A stretch of 64,000 nt of DNA from Bacteroides faecichinchillae JCM 17102 (GCF_000614145.1 NZ_BAKK01000009.1:62001-126000), one strand, 5' to 3'; counted from the stretch's first letter, positions 8,516 through 17,586 are shown. Notes: a model not told the origin generated them from the sequence alone. Translations and numbers: made by a program.

Positions 8516-9802
8516 ATGATTGAATCAGAAAGGAAACAAATCATCGGTTTAATAAAAAGAGAAGTCGTTCCGGCAATAGGCTGTACTGAACCTATCGCTG
8601 TAGCACTTTGTGTTGCCAAAGCTGCTGAAACTCTAGGAGTGCAACCTGAAAAAGTCGAAGTACTGTTAAGCGCCAATATATTAAAGAATGCAATGGGAGT
8701 TGGTATTCCCGGAACAGACATGGTCGGACTTCCAATAGCAATTGCTTTAGGAGCTTTGATCGGAAAATCGGAATATCAGCTGGAAGTTTTAAAGGATTGT
8801 ACTCCGGAAGCTGTAGAGCAGGGAAAACAGTTTATTGGGGAAAAGCGGATTTGTATTTCTTTGAAAGAGGATATTACTGAGAAATTGTATATAGAAGTCA
8901 TTTGTAAGGCAGCTGATAGAATAGCGAAAGCCGTAATTGCGGGAGGTCATACTACCTTTGTGTATATAGCAACCGACAATAAAACTCTGCTTGACAAACG
9001 GCAAATAACCAATGAAGAGGATGAAGAAGAATTGCTAGAGTTAAATCTACGTAAAGTCTATGATTTTGCTTTGACGGCTCCTCTGGATGAAATCCGTTTT
9101 ATTCTTGATACTGCCCGTTTGAATAAAGCTGCCGCTGAACAGTCTTTTGCCGGTAATTATGGACACTCTTTGGGAAAAATGCTTCGCGGAGCATATGAAT
9201 ATAAAGTGATGGGAGATAGTATTTTCTCTCATATCCTTTCTTATACTTCCGGAGCTTGTGACGCCCGAATGGCAGGTGCAATGATTCCGGTTATGAGCAA
9301 CTCCGGCAGTGGTAACCAAGGAATTTCTGCCACTCTTCCCGTTGTAATCTTTGCCGAAGAGAACCATAAGACAGAAGAAGAATTAATTCGCGCTTTAATA
9401 TTAAGTCATCTTACAGTTATCTATATCAAGCAAAGTCTTGGACGTCTGTCCGCTTTATGTGGTTGTGTTGTAGCTGCTACAGGTTCCAGTTGTGGAATTA
9501 CCTGGTTGATGGGAGGTAATTATAATCAGGTCGCTTTTGCCGTTCAAAACATGATCGCTAACTTGACTGGTATGATTTGTGACGGGGCAAAACCTAGTTG
9601 TGCTCTAAAAGTAACTACGGGAGTATCAACTGCTGTATTATCTGCTATGATGGCAATGGAAAATCGTTATGTTACTTCTGTTGAAGGAATTATTGACGAA
9701 GATGTAGATCAAAGTATTCGTAACTTGACTCGAATTGGTTCGCAAGCTATGAATGAAACGGATAAAATGGTTCTTGATATTATGACACACAAGGGGTGCT
9801 GA
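8516..9802 (+). CDS. UPF0597/CyuA-family L-cysteine desulfidase-like (serine dehydratase-alpha-like) protein
   Basis: This 428-residue protein belongs to the UPF0597 (YhaM/CyuA) family. Some members degrade L-cysteine to pyruvate, ammonia and sulfide using an iron-sulfur cluster. The motif PAIGCTEPIAVAL near the N terminus, AMGVGIPGTDMVGLPIAIALG, SGACDARMAGAMIPVMSNSGSGNQGI and the Cys-rich GCVVAATGSSCGITWLMGG and GMICDGAKPSCALKVTTG segments are all intact. The conserved cysteines are the probable cluster ligands. An in-frame GTG (8492) would add 8 residues but coincides with the promoter. It stands alone, with a hairpin terminator after it. The substrate (Cys or Ser) is not proven. Confidence 0.85.
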   Translation: MIESERKQIIGLIKREVVPAIGCTEPIAVALCVAKAAETLGVQPEKVEVLLSANILKNAMGVGIPGTDMVGLPIAIALGALIGKSEYQLEVLKDCTPEAVEQGKQFIGEKRICISLKEDITEKLYIEVICKAADRIAKAVIAGGHTTFVYIATDNKTLLDKRQITNEEDEEELLELNLRKVYDFALTAPLDEIRFILDTARLNKAAAEQSFAGNYGHSLGKMLRGAYEYKVMGDSIFSHILSYTSGACDARMAGAMIPVMSNSGSGNQGISATLPVVIFAEENHKTEEELIRALILSHLTVIYIKQSLGRLSALCGCVVAATGSSCGITWLMGGNYNQVAFAVQNMIANLTGMICDGAKPSCALKVTTGVSTAVLSAMMAMENRYVTSVEGIIDEDVDQSIRNLTRIGSQAMNETDKMVLDIMTHKGC

Positions 9803-9818
9803 AACCTTCATAAAATTA

Positions 9819-9885
9819 AAATCCCCCTTGTTACAATTGTATTGTGCAAGGGGGGGATTTCGTTGAAAAAGGGGGGGACCCCTTT
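9819..9885. terminator. Two adjacent G-rich hairpins between convergent genes
   Basis: CCCCCTTG (9823-9830) pairs with CAAGGGGG (9847-9854), flanked by AAAT and ATTT, and the loop can form an inner ACAAT/ATTGT stem. A second hairpin, AAAGGGG (9868-9874) with CCCCTTT (9879-9885), follows. They contain two runs of seven G (9850-9856 and 9871-9877). Their position between the stops at 9802 (+) and 9911 (-) fits bidirectional termination. Confidence 0.65.
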
Positions 9886-9910
9886 GTATTTCGTTTACCT
9901 TTTGTCTTGC

Positions 9911-10498
9911 TTAATGGCAATGTCCGCCTTCGCAACCGCAGTCGTCACCACATTCATGATCGCCACAACCGCCACCACAACTATCGCATCCGCATCCGCA
10001 TTCACCGCTCATAGACTTTATTAATTCTTGAATTTCTTCGTTAGTAGCGGGACGGCTTTCGATTACTTCACCTTCAAAGATCAAAGAGGCACCAGCTAGT
10101 GGGTGGTTAAGGTCTACAACCACTACATCGGGTTTGATTTCTACTACGCTAGCGTTTACACGTTGTCCTTCTGAAGTCATCAAAGGAACAATATCTCCTT
10201 CTTTTACGCGTTCGCTGTCAAACTTACCATCTATTTCGAAGATGTTTTTAGGGAGATCGATAACGTGTTGCTCATCGTACTCGCCATAAGCTTTTTCAGC
10301 AGGAATGGTAAAATTGAATTTATCACCTGTTGAAAGACCGGTTACCTGGTTTTCAAAATCCTCAAGTGTTGCGCCTAGCCCGGAGATAAATTGGAAAGGA
10401 TGTTCTGCTTTAGATTCTTCGAACAATTCTTTTTCTCCGTTTTCCATTGTATATAGTTTGTATGCAACGGTAATGTACTTGTTTTCTGCTGTTTCCAT
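9911..10498 (-). CDS. slyD: SlyD-like FKBP-type peptidyl-prolyl isomerase with Cys/His-rich metal tail
   Basis: This 195-residue cytosolic protein catalyses cis-trans isomerisation of proline peptide bonds and acts as a chaperone. Residues 1-70 and 125-150 form the FKBP fold (KLYTMENGEKELFE, QFISGLGATLEDFENQVTGL, PAEKAYGEYDE) and the insert-in-flap (IF) domain lies between them. VVVVDLNHPLAGASLIFEGEVI is the SlyD signature. The last 35 residues are almost wholly Gly, Cys, His, Asp and Glu (about ten Cys and several His), like the nickel-binding tail of E. coli SlyD. It may thus also store or deliver Ni2+ or Zn2+. TATCTTTG -7-like elements lie upstream on the minus strand at 10543-10550 and 10577-10584. 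Confidence 0.92.
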   Translation of the reverse strand: METAENKYITVAYKLYTMENGEKELFEESKAEHPFQFISGLGATLEDFENQVTGLSTGDKFNFTIPAEKAYGEYDEQHVIDLPKNIFEIDGKFDSERVKEGDIVPLMTSEGQRVNASVVEIKPDVVVVDLNHPLAGASLIFEGEVIESRPATNEEIQELIKSMSGECGCGCDSCGGGCGDHECGDDCGCEGGHCH

Positions 10499-10739
10499 TT
10501 AATTTGTTATTTCTGATTAATAATTCCGGTATTCCGAATGAACAAAGATACGTACTTTATTTGGTTGAACCGGGTGCAAAGATAGTAAATTTCAGATTAT
10601 TAAGCGAAATGTTAAAAACGAACACTTATGTATTCTTGTGATTAATAGCGGAATTTTAATCTTAAAGTGATAAAATAGGACTTATATCCATACTTTTCTT
10701 ACGATTATTCGCTTTTTTGTGTTTTTTTTCTTCGATTTG

Positions 10740-10770
10740 TTTGGAGATAAGAAAAAAGCCCTTACCTTTG
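10740..10770 (+). promoter_or_regulatory. Consensus Bacteroides promoter of the ilv operon
   Basis: TTTG (10740-10743) and TACCTTTG (10763-10770) are separated by exactly 19 bases, matching the TTTG-N19-TAnnTTTG consensus of the primary sigma factor of Bacteroides. Transcription should start near 10776-10780, just before the leader peptide ORF. Confidence 0.8.
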
Positions 10771-10793
10771 CATCACGAAAATGAAAAGAAGTT

Positions 10794-10871
10794 ATGAATA
10801 TGTTACATACATCTATTAACCTAGCAGTTCTGCATATTATTCGCGTCGTGGTGGTCCCATCAAGAGCGTGA
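10794..10871 (+). CDS. ilvL: ilv operon leader peptide (25 residues, Leu/Ile/Val-rich)
   Basis: The short ORF begins ATG at 10794 after a purine-rich AAAAGAAGTT and ends TGA at 10869-10871. It encodes 25 residues including 3 Leu, 3 Ile and 5 Val, with the run RVVVV (control codons about 10842-10856) shortly before the stop. This is the composition expected of an attenuator leader for branched-chain amino acid genes, like ivbL/ilvL of enteric bacteria, though it is not alignable to them. The stop codon overlaps the 5' arm of an antiterminator and a terminator follows 45 bases later, directly before ilvD. An overlapping 12-codon ORF starts at 10781 in another frame but has no such codon bias. 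Confidence 0.85.
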   Translation: MNMLHTSINLAVLHIIRVVVVPSRA

Positions 10872-10948
10872 GAAAGGTTTTATGTATGTATTCGTACTAT
10901 AAAAGATAAAATTTGGAGCCTTTCTCACTATTGTGAGGAAGGCTTTTT
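10868..10948 (+). promoter_or_regulatory. Transcription attenuator: mutually exclusive antiterminator and terminator
   Basis: Terminator: AGCCTTTCTCAC (10917-10928), loop TATT, GTGAGGAAGGCT (10933-10944) then a T-run to 10948; one G-T pair interrupts a 12-bp stem. Antiterminator: GTGAGAAAGG (10868-10877) is perfectly complementary to CCTTTCTCAC (10919-10928), the terminator's 5' arm. A ribosome stalled at the Val codons leaves 10868-10877 free to pair and the terminator cannot form. A ribosome that reaches the TGA at 10869 masks it and termination follows. Regulation by charged Leu/Ile/Val-tRNA is inferred from this arrangement. Confidence 0.85.
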
Positions 10949-10967
10949 AATTAGAAGAAATATTGAA

Positions 10968-12770
10968 ATGAAAAAGCAATTACGCAGTTCGTTTAGTACG
11001 CAGGGACGCCGCATGGCAGGAGCCCGTGCATTATGGGCAGCCAATGGCATGAAGAAGAGTCAGATGGGGAAGCCTATTATAGCTATCGTTAATTCATTTA
11101 CACAATTTGTTCCGGGACACGTGCATCTGCATGAGATTGGTCAGTATGTGAAAGCTGAAATTGAGAAGCTAGGATGTTTTGCTGCGGAATTCAATACAAT
11201 AGCCATTGATGATGGTATCGCTATGGGGCATGATGGTATGCTTTATTCACTTCCTTCACGTGATATTATTGCTGATAGCGTAGAATATATGGTCAATGCA
11301 CACAAAGCGGATGCTATGGTATGTATCAGCAACTGTGATAAGATAACTCCGGGAATGTTGATGGCAGCTATGAGGCTGAATATTCCTACGGTATTTGTTT
11401 CCGGTGGTCCGATGGAAGCCGGTGAATGGAAAGGGCAGCATTTGGACTTAATTGATGCAATGATTAAGTCGGCAGATTCAAGTGTAAGTGATGAGGTAGT
11501 GGAACAGATTGAACAAAGTGCTTGCCCGACTTGCGGTTCTTGTTCGGGAATGTTTACGGCTAATTCCATGAACTGCCTGAATGAAGCAATTGGCCTAGCA
11601 TTGCCGGGTAATGGGACGATTGTTGCCACTCATGAGAATCGTACTGAGCTTTTCAAAGACGCGGCAAAGTTGATCGTGGAGAATGCAATGAAATATTATG
11701 AAGAGGGGGACGAAAGTGTACTTCCACGCAGCATTGCTACTCGTCAGGCTTTCTTGAATGCAATGACATTGGATATTGCGATGGGTGGTTCAACCAATAC
11801 AGTTCTTCACTTATTGGCAGTAGCTCACGAAGCTGGTGTAAATTTCACTATGGATGATATTGATATGTTATCTCGCAAAACTCCTTGTTTATGTAAGGTA
11901 GCTCCGAATACTCAGAAATACCATATCCAGGATGTGAATCGTGCCGGTGGTATCATTGCTATTATGGATGAACTGGCAAAAGGAGGTTTAGTGGATACAT
12001 CAGTTCGTCGTGTAGATGGAATGTCTTTGGCGGAAACTATTGATGAATACTCCTTAATGAGTTCGAATGTAAACGAAAAAGCAATTAAGAAATATTCGAG
12101 TGCGGCCGGAAATAAGTTTAACTTGGTTCTGGGCTCACAGGATACATATTATAAGGAATTAGATAAAGATCGCGCCCACGGCTGTATTCGTGATATTGAA
12201 CATGCTTATAGCAAAGACGGAGGATTGGCGGTACTAAAAGGAAACATTGCTCAGGACGGTTGTGTAGTAAAAACCGCAGGAGTAGATGAAAGTATCTGGA
12301 AGTTTACAGGACCCGCAAAAGTTTTTGACTCGCAGGATGCTGCTTGCGAAGGTATCCTAAGTGGACGAGTCGTCAGCGGCGACGTTGTCGTCATCACGCA
12401 CGAAGGTCCGAAGGGTGGTCCCGGTATGCAGGAAATGCTTTACCCGACTTCTTATATCAAATCCCGTCACTTAGGAAAAGAATGTGCCTTGATCACTGAC
12501 GGACGTTTCAGCGGTGGAACTTCCGGATTGAGTATCGGACATATTTCTCCTGAAGCAGCTGCCGGAGGTAATATTGGAAAAATAGTGGATGGAGATATTA
12601 TTGAAATCGACATTCCTGCCCGAACGATTAACGTGCGACTGACTGATGAAGAACTGGCTGCCCGCCCGATGACTCCTGTCACTCGCGATCGCTATGTGCC
12701 GAAGAGTCTGAAAGCATATGCCAGTATGGCAAGCTCTGCCGATAAAGGAGCGGTGAGATTAATTGATTGA
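10968..12770 (+). CDS. ilvD: Dihydroxy-acid dehydratase
   Basis: This 600-residue iron-sulfur enzyme dehydrates 2,3-dihydroxy-isovalerate and 2,3-dihydroxy-3-methylvalerate to the 2-keto acids, the third common step of valine and isoleucine synthesis. [12 protein letters not shown] (Cys119 and Cys123) and [20 protein letters not shown] (about 184-203) supply the cluster-binding Cys residues. [12 protein letters not shown] and the C-terminal [21 protein letters not shown] are also conserved. It is the first structural gene after the attenuator. ilvB follows 65 bases downstream if the ATG at 12836 is used. Confidence 0.97.
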   Translation: MKKQLRSSFSTQGRRMAGARALWAANGMKKSQMGKPIIAIVNSFTQFVPGHVHLHEIGQYVKAEIEKLGCFAAEFNTIAIDDGIAMGHDGMLYSLPSRDIIADSVEYMVNAHKADAMVCISNCDKITPGMLMAAMRLNIPTVFVSGGPMEAGEWKGQHLDLIDAMIKSADSSVSDEVVEQIEQSACPTCGSCSGMFTANSMNCLNEAIGLALPGNGTIVATHENRTELFKDAAKLIVENAMKYYEEGDESVLPRSIATRQAFLNAMTLDIAMGGSTNTVLHLLAVAHEAGVNFTMDDIDMLSRKTPCLCKVAPNTQKYHIQDVNRAGGIIAIMDELAKGGLVDTSVRRVDGMSLAETIDEYSLMSSNVNEKAIKKYSSAAGNKFNLVLGSQDTYYKELDKDRAHGCIRDIEHAYSKDGGLAVLKGNIAQDGCVVKTAGVDESIWKFTGPAKVFDSQDAACEGILSGRVVSGDVVVITHEGPKGGPGMQEMLYPTSYIKSRHLGKECALITDGRFSGGTSGLSIGHISPEAAAGGNIGKIVDGDIIEIDIPARTINVRLTDEELAARPMTPVTRDRYVPKSLKAYASMASSADKGAVRLID

Positions 12771-12835
12771 GAATAATTAAAAAATAAGTGCATTTGCCAA
12801 TTAATGATTGGCTGGTATGCTACTACTATATTATT

Positions 12836-14548
12836 ATGAGTAAAGACTTAATAACAGGTGCGGAGGCGTTGATGCGTTCCTTAGAATATCAGGGGGTAGA
12901 TACTATCTTTGGTTATCCGGGAGGTTCTATAATGCCGGTATTCGATGCTTTGTACGATCATCGAAAGAATTTAAATCATATATTAGTTCGTCATGAACAG
13001 GGAGCTGCACATGCAGCACAAGGTTTTGCCCGCGTATCGGGAAAAGTAGGTGTTTGCTTGGTAACCAGTGGACCTGGTGCAACTAATACTGTAACCGGTA
13101 TTGCAGATGCAATGATTGACAGTACGCCGATTGTTGTAATAGCAGGACAGGTTGGAACAGGATTTTTGGGAACAGATGCTTTTCAGGAAGTAGATTTGGT
13201 AGGTATTACCCAACCTATTGCTAAATGGAGCTATCAGATTCGTCGTGCGGAAGACGTAGCGTGGGCAATAGCACGTGCTTTTTATATTGCACGTAGTGGT
13301 CGTCCCGGTCCGGTAGTATTGGACTTTGCTAAGAATGCGCAAGTTGAAAAAACGAAATATGAACCTACGAATGAAGATTTTATCCGTAGCTACGTTCCGG
13401 TTCCCGACACTCATGAGGATTCTGTAAAAGAAGCTGCAGAACTTATTAATAACGCTCAACGTCCGCTAGTATTGGTAGGTCAAGGAGTAGAATTGGGTAA
13501 TGCCCAACAAGAACTACGTACTTTTATTGAAAAAGCAGATATGCCTGCCGGATGTACTTTACTTGGACTTTCTGCTTTACCTACCGATCATCCTTTGAAT
13601 AAAGGTATGTTGGGTATGCATGGAAATTTAGGTCCGAATATTAATACCAATAAGTGCGATGTATTGATTGCTGTTGGTATGCGCTTTGACGATCGTGTTA
13701 CAGGAAACCTTGCTACTTATGCGAAACAGGCAAAAGTTATTCATTTCGATATTGATCCGGCGGAAGTAAATAAAAATGTGAAAGTGGATGTGGCTGTACT
13801 GGGAGATTGTAAAGAGACATTGGTAGCTGTAACCAATTTGCTGAAAAAGAGACAACATACTGCATGGATTGACAGCTTTAAAGAATATGAGCAGATTGAG
13901 GAAGAAAAGGTTATCCGCTTGGAACTTAATCCCCCTACTGGATCATTAAGTATGGGTGAGGTAGTACGTGCAGTTAGTGATGCTACCCGACATGAGGCAA
14001 TTCTGGTAACTGATGTCGGCCAGAACCAAATGATCTCTGCTCGTTACTTTAAGTATACTAAAGAACGGAGTATAGTAACTTCGGGAGGACTTGGAACCAT
14101 GGGATTTGGGCTTCCGGCAGCTATTGGAGCTACATTCGGCTGTCCTGACCGTACTGTATGTGTATTTATGGGAGACGGAGGACTTCAGATGAATATTCAG
14201 GAATTTGGAACCATAATGGAACAAAAGGCTCCAGTAAAAATGATTTGTTTGAATAATAACTATCTGGGTAATGTACGCCAATGGCAAGCGATGTTCTTTA
14301 ATCGCCGTTATTCTTTTACACCGATGTTGAATCCTGATTATATGAAGATTGCATCTGCTTATGATATTCCTTCCAGACGGATTTTCACTCGTGAGGAATT
14401 AAAGGGAGCTATCAACGAAATGCTTGCGACCGATGGTCCTTTCTTACTAGAAGCTTGTGTGGTGGAAGAAGGAAATGTATTGCCAATGACCTCCGGGTGG
14501 TTCGGTAAACCAGATGCTATTGGAATGCTGAAAATAAATGAAGAATGA
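12836..14548 (+). CDS. ilvB: Acetolactate synthase, large catalytic subunit
   Basis: This 570-residue ThDP enzyme condenses two pyruvates, or pyruvate and 2-ketobutyrate, in the first committed step of branched-chain synthesis. The N-terminal ThDP domain has GVDTIFGYPGGSIMPVFDAL and RHEQGAAHAAQGFAR with the catalytic Glu. The middle FAD-binding domain and the C-terminal GDGGLQMN to NNNYLGNVRQWQ ThDP/Mg motif follow. An upstream GTG at 12788 would add 16 residues, but MSKDLITGAEALM fits the usual start. ilvN follows 14 bases after its stop, so the two subunits are co-produced. Confidence 0.96.
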   Translation: MSKDLITGAEALMRSLEYQGVDTIFGYPGGSIMPVFDALYDHRKNLNHILVRHEQGAAHAAQGFARVSGKVGVCLVTSGPGATNTVTGIADAMIDSTPIVVIAGQVGTGFLGTDAFQEVDLVGITQPIAKWSYQIRRAEDVAWAIARAFYIARSGRPGPVVLDFAKNAQVEKTKYEPTNEDFIRSYVPVPDTHEDSVKEAAELINNAQRPLVLVGQGVELGNAQQELRTFIEKADMPAGCTLLGLSALPTDHPLNKGMLGMHGNLGPNINTNKCDVLIAVGMRFDDRVTGNLATYAKQAKVIHFDIDPAEVNKNVKVDVAVLGDCKETLVAVTNLLKKRQHTAWIDSFKEYEQIEEEKVIRLELNPPTGSLSMGEVVRAVSDATRHEAILVTDVGQNQMISARYFKYTKERSIVTSGGLGTMGFGLPAAIGATFGCPDRTVCVFMGDGGLQMNIQEFGTIMEQKAPVKMICLNNNYLGNVRQWQAMFFNRRYSFTPMLNPDYMKIASAYDIPSRRIFTREELKGAINEMLATDGPFLLEACVVEEGNVLPMTSGWFGKPDAIGMLKINEE

Positions 14549-14562
14549 AGATTTAAAAAGTT

Positions 14563-15123
14563 ATGGATAAAACATTATATACGATTATAGTTCATTCCGA
14601 AAATATAGCCGGATTACTGAATCAGGTAACAGCTGTATTTACTCGTCGACAGATAAATATTGAGAGTCTGAATGTTTCTGCTTCTTCAATAAAAGGGGTA
14701 CATAAATACACGATTACAGCTTGGACAGATAAGGATACTATTGAGAAAGTGGTGAAACAGATTGAAAAGAAGATTGATGTTATTCAGGCTCATTACTTTA
14801 CCGAAGATGAAATCTATTTTCATGAAATAGCTTTGTATAAAGTATCGACTCCTGCTTTTCAAGAGAATACGGAAGCATCGAAACTTATTCGCAAGTACAA
14901 TGCACGTATTGTGGAAGTGAATCCGGTTTTCTCTATTGTAGAGAAAAATGGTATGAGTGAAGAGATTACTTCCCTCTATGGTGAGTTACGTGCTTTGAAT
15001 TGTGTTTTGCAATTTGTCCGTTCCGGTCGTGTGGCTATTACGACAAGTTGTTTCGAACGGGTAAATGAATTTCTGGATGGACAGGAAGCAAAGTATAACC
15101 AAAGCAAGAAACAACAAGAATAA
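14563..15123 (+). CDS. ilvN: Acetolactate synthase, small regulatory subunit
   Basis: This 186-residue partner of IlvB provides valine feedback inhibition and activates the catalytic subunit. The N-terminal ACT domain begins TLYTIIVHSENIAGLLNQVTAVFTRRQINIESLNVS, the usual regulatory fold with the Asn/Gly valine-binding loop. A second ACT-like domain covers about residues 80-170. Its TAA overlaps the ATG of the next gene by one base (TAATG), which suggests translational coupling to the acyl-ACP thioesterase. Confidence 0.95.
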   Translation: MDKTLYTIIVHSENIAGLLNQVTAVFTRRQINIESLNVSASSIKGVHKYTITAWTDKDTIEKVVKQIEKKIDVIQAHYFTEDEIYFHEIALYKVSTPAFQENTEASKLIRKYNARIVEVNPVFSIVEKNGMSEEITSLYGELRALNCVLQFVRSGRVAITTSCFERVNEFLDGQEAKYNQSKKQQE

Positions 15124-15866
15124 TGAACGGAGAAAACAAAATAGGTACTTATAAGTTTGTAGCAGAACCTTTCCATGTAGATTTCAACGGTCGTCTGACA
15201 ATGGGAGTATTGGGAAATCATTTGTTGAATTGTGCAGGTTTTCATGCTAGTGATCGGGGATTCGGAATTGCCACATTAAATGAGGATAATTATACATGGG
15301 TACTTTCGCGTTTGGCTATCGAGTTGGATGAGATGCCATATCAGTATGAAGAGTTTACGGTTCAGACGTGGGTAGAGAATGTCTATCGTCTGTTTACGGA
15401 TCGTAATTTCGCTGTCATCAATAAGGACGGAAAGAAAATCGGTTATGCTCGTTCCGTATGGGCGATGATTAATCTGAATACTCGTAAGCCAGCTGATTTG
15501 TTGGCATTGCATGGAGGGAGTATCGTAGACTATGTGTGCGATGAACCATGTCCGATAGAAAAACCTTCGCGTATTAAGGTGACTTCAACTGAGCCATCGG
15601 CCACAATAATGGCTAAATACAGTGATATTGATATAAATGGTCATGTAAACAGTATTCGCTATATCGAACATATTTTGGACTTGTTTCCAATTGAACTATA
15701 TAAGACCAAACGTATTCGTCGTTTTGAAATGGCGTATGTGGCGGAAAGTTATTATGGAGATACACTTACTTTCTTTTGTGATGAAGCGAATGAAAATGAG
15801 TTTCATGTAGAAGTGAGAAAACATGGTAACGAGGTTGTTTGCCGTTCGAAGGTAGTATTTGAATAA
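15123..15866 (+). CDS. Acyl-ACP thioesterase (double hot-dog fold)
   Basis: This 247-residue protein belongs to the acyl-ACP thioesterase family (PF01643), which releases free fatty acids from acyl carrier protein. The first hot-dog domain includes HVDFNGRLTMGVLGNHLLNCAG and FTVQTWVENVYRLFTDRNF, and the second holds YSDIDINGHVNSIRYIEHILD, the conserved Asn-x-His region of the FatA/FatB-like active site. It is translationally coupled to ilvN and lies between ilvN and ilvC. A place in an ilv operon suggests a link to branched-chain acyl-ACPs, whose primers derive from these amino acids; that link is inferred. Confidence 0.88.
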   Translation: MNGENKIGTYKFVAEPFHVDFNGRLTMGVLGNHLLNCAGFHASDRGFGIATLNEDNYTWVLSRLAIELDEMPYQYEEFTVQTWVENVYRLFTDRNFAVINKDGKKIGYARSVWAMINLNTRKPADLLALHGGSIVDYVCDEPCPIEKPSRIKVTSTEPSATIMAKYSDIDINGHVNSIRYIEHILDLFPIELYKTKRIRRFEMAYVAESYYGDTLTFFCDEANENEFHVEVRKHGNEVVCRSKVVFE

Positions 15867-15875
15867 AAGATTGAG

Positions 15876-16463
15876 ATGAAGAAGTACTGTTTCATATTGC
15901 TCCTTTTGATAACGGTTCAGGCAAGTGCTCAGGATTTTTATTTGTTACCTAAAGTGGGATTGGGATTATCCAATTTCACTAACAATGACAAAGGTAACAC
16001 TAGTACACGTCCCGGATTTAATTTTGGATTGGGTACAGGACTTATTTGGAACAAAAGGGTAGGAATTGAAACAGGAATTTATTATCTGATGTTAGGTAAT
16101 AAATTTAGTACGGATTATATTTCATATACGGCAAAGTTGGATTACCTTAGTATACCGGTTTATGCAAAAGGATATGTATATAGAGGATTCTTTTTATTTG
16201 CAGGTCCTCAATTTGGCTTTAATGTAGTCCGGGATGATGGAAGGGATGAGGATTGCTTATCGGATATCGATAGGGTTCGTAAGTTTGACTTTTCTGTGGG
16301 AGTTGGTGCAGGTTATCAATGGGACTTTGGTTTACAACTTTCGGCAAGTTACAACTTTGGACTAATGGATGCTTGGAAGAAGCATCCTGAAGAATGGTCC
16401 GCTTCCGGAAAGAGGTGTAATAACATCTTCCAATTTAATATAGGTTGGACAGTAGGATTTTAG
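15876..16463 (+). CDS. Outer-membrane beta-barrel protein (PorT family)
   Basis: This 195-residue protein has a signal peptide ending at ASAQ (about residue 19), then DFYLLPKVGLGLSNFTN and repeated amphipathic strands (RPGFNFGLGTGLIWNKRVGIETGIYYLMLGN, LFAGPQFGFNV, FSVGVGAGYQWDFGLQLSASYNFGL). It ends NIGWTVGF, a barrel-like C terminus. It matches the Bacteroidetes 'outer membrane protein beta-barrel domain' type. It is co-directional with the ilv genes, 9 bases after the thioesterase and 79 before ilvC. Its role in a branched-chain amino acid operon is unknown. Confidence 0.75.
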   Translation: MKKYCFILLLLITVQASAQDFYLLPKVGLGLSNFTNNDKGNTSTRPGFNFGLGTGLIWNKRVGIETGIYYLMLGNKFSTDYISYTAKLDYLSIPVYAKGYVYRGFFLFAGPQFGFNVVRDDGRDEDCLSDIDRVRKFDFSVGVGAGYQWDFGLQLSASYNFGLMDAWKKHPEEWSASGKRCNNIFQFNIGWTVGF

Positions 16464-16542
16464 AAAGATTATAATTATTAATAACTCGCTCTTGCTTATC
16501 TCTTTGTGGAGGATAAAGGGAGCTTAAAAATTGAAAAAGAAA

Positions 16543-17586
16543 ATGGCACAGTTGAATTTTGGCGGTGTTACAGAAACTGTAGTAATCCGTGACGAATTTC
16601 CTTTGGAAAAGGCTCGTGAAGTATTGAAAAATGAAACAATTGCTGTAATCGGTTATGGTGTACAAGGTCCTGGTCAGGCATTGAATCTGCGTGACAATGG
16701 TTTTAACGTAATTGTAGGTCAGCGTCAAGGAAAAACATACGAAAAGGCAGTTGCAGACGGATGGGTTCCGGGTGAGACTTTGTTCAGCATTGAAGAGGCT
16801 TGTGATAAAGGTACAATTATCATGTGTCTGTTGTCTGATGCAGCTGTTATGTCTGTATGGCCGACTATCAAACCTTACCTGACTCCGGGTAAAGCACTTT
16901 ATTTCTCTCATGGTTTTGCTATTACCTGGAGTGATCGCACAGGTGTAGTTCCTCCTAAAGACATTGATGTAATTATGGTGGCTCCTAAGGGTTCCGGTAC
17001 TTCATTGCGCACTATGTTCCTTGAAGGTCGTGGATTGAACTCTTCTTATGCTATTTATCAGGATGCTACGGGAATAGCTATGGACAGAACGATTGCATTA
17101 GGTATCGGTATCGGTTCGGGATATTTGTTTGAAACTACTTTTGTTCGTGAAGCTACTTCTGACTTAACAGGGGAGCGTGGTTCTTTAATGGGAGCTATCC
17201 AAGGATTACTGTTGGCACAATACGAAGTATTACGTGAAAATGGTCACACTCCTTCTGAAGCATTCAACGAAACAGTAGAAGAATTGACTCAGTCATTGAT
17301 GCCATTGTTTGCAAAGAACGGTATGGATTGGATGTATGCAAACTGTTCTACTACTGCTCAGCGTGGTGCTCTTGACTGGATGGGCCCGTTCCACGATGCT
17401 ATCAAACCGGTAGTTGAAAAACTGTATCACAGTGTAAAGACTGGTAATGAAGCACAGATTTCTATCGATAGCAACTCACAGCCTGATTATCGTGAAAAAC
17501 TGAACGAAGAACTTCGTCAATTACGTGAAAGCGAAATGTGGCAGACTGCTGTTACTGTTCGTAAGCTTCGTCCGGAAAATAATTAA
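16543..17586 (+). CDS. ilvC: Ketol-acid reductoisomerase, class I
   Basis: This 347-residue enzyme isomerises and reduces acetolactate or acetohydroxybutyrate, the second step of valine/isoleucine synthesis. The N-terminal Rossmann domain has GYGVQGPGQALNLRDNGFNVIVGQR, and the cofactor loop after the second strand contains Arg and Gln residues. Mg2+ ligands lie in the later DLTGERGSLMGAIQG region, with the knotted helical domain following. The ATG at 16543 (MAQLNFGG) is preferred to an in-frame TTG at 16531. It closes the operon and is followed by a strong terminator. Confidence 0.96.
   Translation: MAQLNFGGVTETVVIRDEFPLEKAREVLKNETIAVIGYGVQGPGQALNLRDNGFNVIVGQRQGKTYEKAVADGWVPGETLFSIEEACDKGTIIMCLLSDAAVMSVWPTIKPYLTPGKALYFSHGFAITWSDRTGVVPPKDIDVIMVAPKGSGTSLRTMFLEGRGLNSSYAIYQDATGIAMDRTIALGIGIGSGYLFETTFVREATSDLTGERGSLMGAIQGLLLAQYEVLRENGHTPSEAFNETVEELTQSLMPLFAKNGMDWMYANCSTTAQRGALDWMGPFHDAIKPVVEKLYHSVKTGNEAQISIDSNSQPDYREKLNEELRQLRESEMWQTAVTVRKLRPENN

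Noticed and set aside
10781..10819. Short ORF MKRSYEYVTYIY overlapping the ilv leader
   Set aside because: It overlaps the leader in another frame and lacks branched-chain codons.
12788..12835. GTG-started extension of ilvB
   Set aside because: The extra 16 residues are not part of the enzyme family and the ATG at 12836 is normal.
13859..14287. Minus-strand ORFs within ilvB
   Set aside because: They are shadows of the strongly conserved ilvB coding frame.
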